Shown here piece after piece: positions 23,018-23,037 of a stretch of DNA of 23,037 bases. The stretch lies in assembly GCA_045617105.1 (NCBI GenBank), contig JAZLHW010000007.1, forward strand, positions 1-23,037, read 5' to 3'. The DNA is from CALELM01 sp045617105. Its GTDB lineage: Bacteria; Bacillota; Negativicutes; Selenomonadales; Selenomonadaceae. Under the pieces are notes generated by a model. That model worked only from the letters and a program-made list of their open reading frames with translations, was not told the DNA's origin and ran no database searches. Both the position numbers and the translations under genes were made by a program. Numbering within the stretch: position 1 is the stretch's first letter; the number at the start of each line of letters is the position of its first letter.

Positions 23018-23037
23018 TTATAACGCCATTGTTCAAG
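23018..23037 (+). repeat. 150-bp hairpin repeat, copy 7 (cut by window edge)
   Basis: The last 20 bases are the exact left end of the repeat, identical to copies 3-6 over this length. It is in the same orientation as copies 2-6, 38 nt upstream of the anion transporter start codon. The remainder lies outside the window. Confidence 0.85.

Noticed and set aside
22980..23036. N-terminal extension of the anion transporter into repeat copy 7
   Set aside because: The start at 22979 has a good ribosome site and gives the normal hydrophobic N-terminus; the extension derives partly from repeat sequence.
1..23037. CRISPR array formed by the repeated sequences
   Set aside because: Repeats are about 150 bp, kilobases apart and separated by genes; no short regularly spaced repeat-spacer array or cas gene is present.

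Overview
The window reads as a chromosomal segment from a low-to-mid GC anaerobic Bacillota. The evidence is strong GGAGG-type ribosome binding sites, frequent TTG/GTG starts, ferredoxin-linked 2-oxoacid metabolism, and a periplasmic-adaptor ABC exporter. The exporter hints at a diderm lineage such as Negativicutes; that placement is inference and no rRNA marker is present. Nearly all genes lie on the minus strand. The exceptions are a phosphatase, two tRNAs and a TauE-type permease at about 15.1-16.9 kb.

Layout in minus-strand gene order, right to left: a DASS/SLC13 anion transporter and an unrecognised two-TM protein (21.0-23.0 kb); a 2-oxoglutarate:ferredoxin oxidoreductase operon korDABC with ATGA-overlapping genes, its own promoter, a structured leader and a terminator (17.9-20.9 kb); a small YbjN-like gene boxed between two repeats (17.1-17.6 kb); the plus-strand island (PPP-family phosphatase, two identical tRNA-Glu(CUC), TauE/SafE permease); a four-gene YbhGFSR-like exporter (9.7-14.7 kb); a polar amino acid ABC importer followed closely by an exported amidohydrolase (5.3-9.5 kb); and sbcD-sbcC followed by a small HExxH/CxxC protein (0.2-5.1 kb).

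The outstanding feature is a family of about 150-bp, highly conserved, hairpin-rich intergenic repeats. There are seven copies in 23 kb, two of them cut by the window edges. They have short ATAACG terminal inverted repeats and look like a MITE or a Correia/REP-type element. Five copies have the same end 22-66 nt upstream of a start codon. In two copies the other end supplies the TAA stop of the preceding gene. One copy sits between the solute-binding protein gene and the permease gene of the ABC importer. No transposase gene is present in the window, so any mobilising enzyme would be elsewhere.

Other points of interest are a kor leader with a 13-bp inverted repeat around a terminator-like hairpin, an Asn in place of the H-loop His in one half of the fused exporter ATPase, and a HExxH protein downstream of sbcDC.
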